NCBI RefSeq assembly: GCF_001435345.1
Contig: NZ_AZGO01000065.1
Location: forward strand, 137,807-201,806
Length of the DNA stretch: 64,000 nucleotides
Origin: Limosilactobacillus pontis DSM 8475
GTDB taxonomy: Bacteria; Bacillota; Bacilli; Lactobacillales; Lactobacillaceae
Direction of reading: 5' to 3'
The first letter of the stretch is position 1; the number at the start of each line of letters is the position of its first letter. The position numbers were made by a program, and so were the translations under genes. Positions 63,826 to 64,000 of the stretch are shown here, in pieces. The notes below the pieces were generated by a model. That model had not been told where the DNA came from, did not search any database, and saw only the letters and a list, made by a program, of their open reading frames with translations.

Positions 63826-64000
63826 CGTGGGTTGGTTAATGCCGCCCACGAAGCAGAATTACAAGTTAAAGAACCGTATTATGAAAGTTTTAGCGCGTCT
63901 TTTGGAACGCGTAGTTATGGAAGGGTTCAAGGAATAGATTTGCATGGCGGGTATCGTCTACCCTGATTAAAGTCCATGCAGGTTTGTTTTGTATACCTTC
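63826..64000 (+). ncRNA. candidate structured RNA of unknown family, 3' partial
   Basis: The ~175 bases after the promoter have no open frame or ribosome site but fold into consecutive stems. Stem 1 is CGTGGG (63826) with CCCACG (63845). Stem 2 is GAACC (63871) with GGTTC (63924), enclosing GCGCGT (63893) with ACGCGT (63907). Stem 3 is GCATGG (63942) with CCATGC (63974), enclosing GGGTA with TACCC. I do not see T-box, tmRNA, RNase P, SRP, or common riboswitch signatures. It could be a 5' leader of a gene beyond the window or a free small RNA such as 6S. Confidence 0.55.

Noticed and set aside
1-64000. CRISPR arrays, tRNA or rRNA genes, insertion sequences and prophage genes
   Set aside because: No regularly spaced repeats, no cloverleaf with a GGTTCGAATCC-type arm, no rRNA blocks and no transposase or phage proteins were found; the two Xer-like genes lie in core gene order.
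63826-64000. Identification of the 3' RNA as tmRNA, RNase P RNA or SRP RNA
   Set aside because: The invariant blocks of these RNAs (for example GAGGAAAGTCC of RNase P) are absent from the visible part.

Overview
The window is chromosomal core DNA from a GC-rich, obligately heterofermentative lactobacillus, most likely of the Limosilactobacillus type. The evidence is Lactobacillaceae gene order (glyQS-dnaG-rpoD, xerD-ribT-scpAB-rluB, ypbB-recQ-cmk-rpsA-der-hup, thyA-dfr, rbgA-rnhB-dprA-topA, parE-parC), an ~320-residue ThyA of the L. casei size class, a GlyQ/GlyS pair under a T-box leader, and dnaE followed directly by pyk. Homofermentative relatives usually carry pfkA between dnaE and pyk. 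Most genes are strongly GC-biased at third positions. I assigned the genus from these signs only; no search was run.

Layout. 1-5408: a glycerate kinase gene cut by the window edge and apparently frameshifted, a convergent polar amino-acid ABC transporter (ATPase plus fused binding protein-permease), rpsU, a GatB/YqeY protein and the 3' remnant of argH. 5495-9092: phoH-ybeY-dgkA-era-recO, a tightly packed cluster for RNA and ribosome maturation plus repair. 9089-15621: T-box-controlled glyQ-glyS, then dnaG-rpoD. 15806-19878: an aminotransferase, trmK-nif3 and pepT. 19943-25220: a small membrane protein, dnaE, and pyk with a candidate catabolite (cre) site. 25358-29571: cvfB-xerD-like-ribT-scpA-scpB-rluB, joined by overlaps or very short gaps. 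29649-30506: FMN riboswitch and ribU. 30685-37695: ypbB-recQ, a LysM surface protein, cmk, rpsA, der and hup.

37808-45385: a TPR protein, a divergent Xer-like protein, cca, an ABC-F ATPase, thyA-dfr and a convergent hemolysin-III family protein. 45579-53042: degV, ypmR-ypmS-yozE, rbgA-rnhB-dprA and topA. 53184-63469: an aldose-epimerase-like protein, convergent plsY, parE-parC behind a LexA-like box, a DUF1836 protein, a Nudix hydrolase, the manganese pyrophosphatase, a C69 dipeptidase and a 91-residue orphan. 63470-64000 has no protein gene but holds strong hairpins and a promoter followed by a highly structured, probably noncoding RNA that runs off the window.

Taken together the genes serve replication, transcription and chromosome segregation (DnaE, DnaG, RpoD, ScpAB, TopA, ParEC, HU), ribosome and tRNA maturation (Era, YbeY, Der, RbgA, RNase HII, Cca, TrmK, RluB, YfmR) and one-carbon/nucleotide metabolism (ThyA, DHFR, Cmk). 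No rRNA, tRNA, CRISPR array, prophage or insertion sequence was seen. I found no clear new multi-gene system. The best candidates for follow-up are the unassigned structured RNA at the 3' end, two tyrosine-recombinase relatives with damaged catalytic sites, and the LexA-like box at parE.
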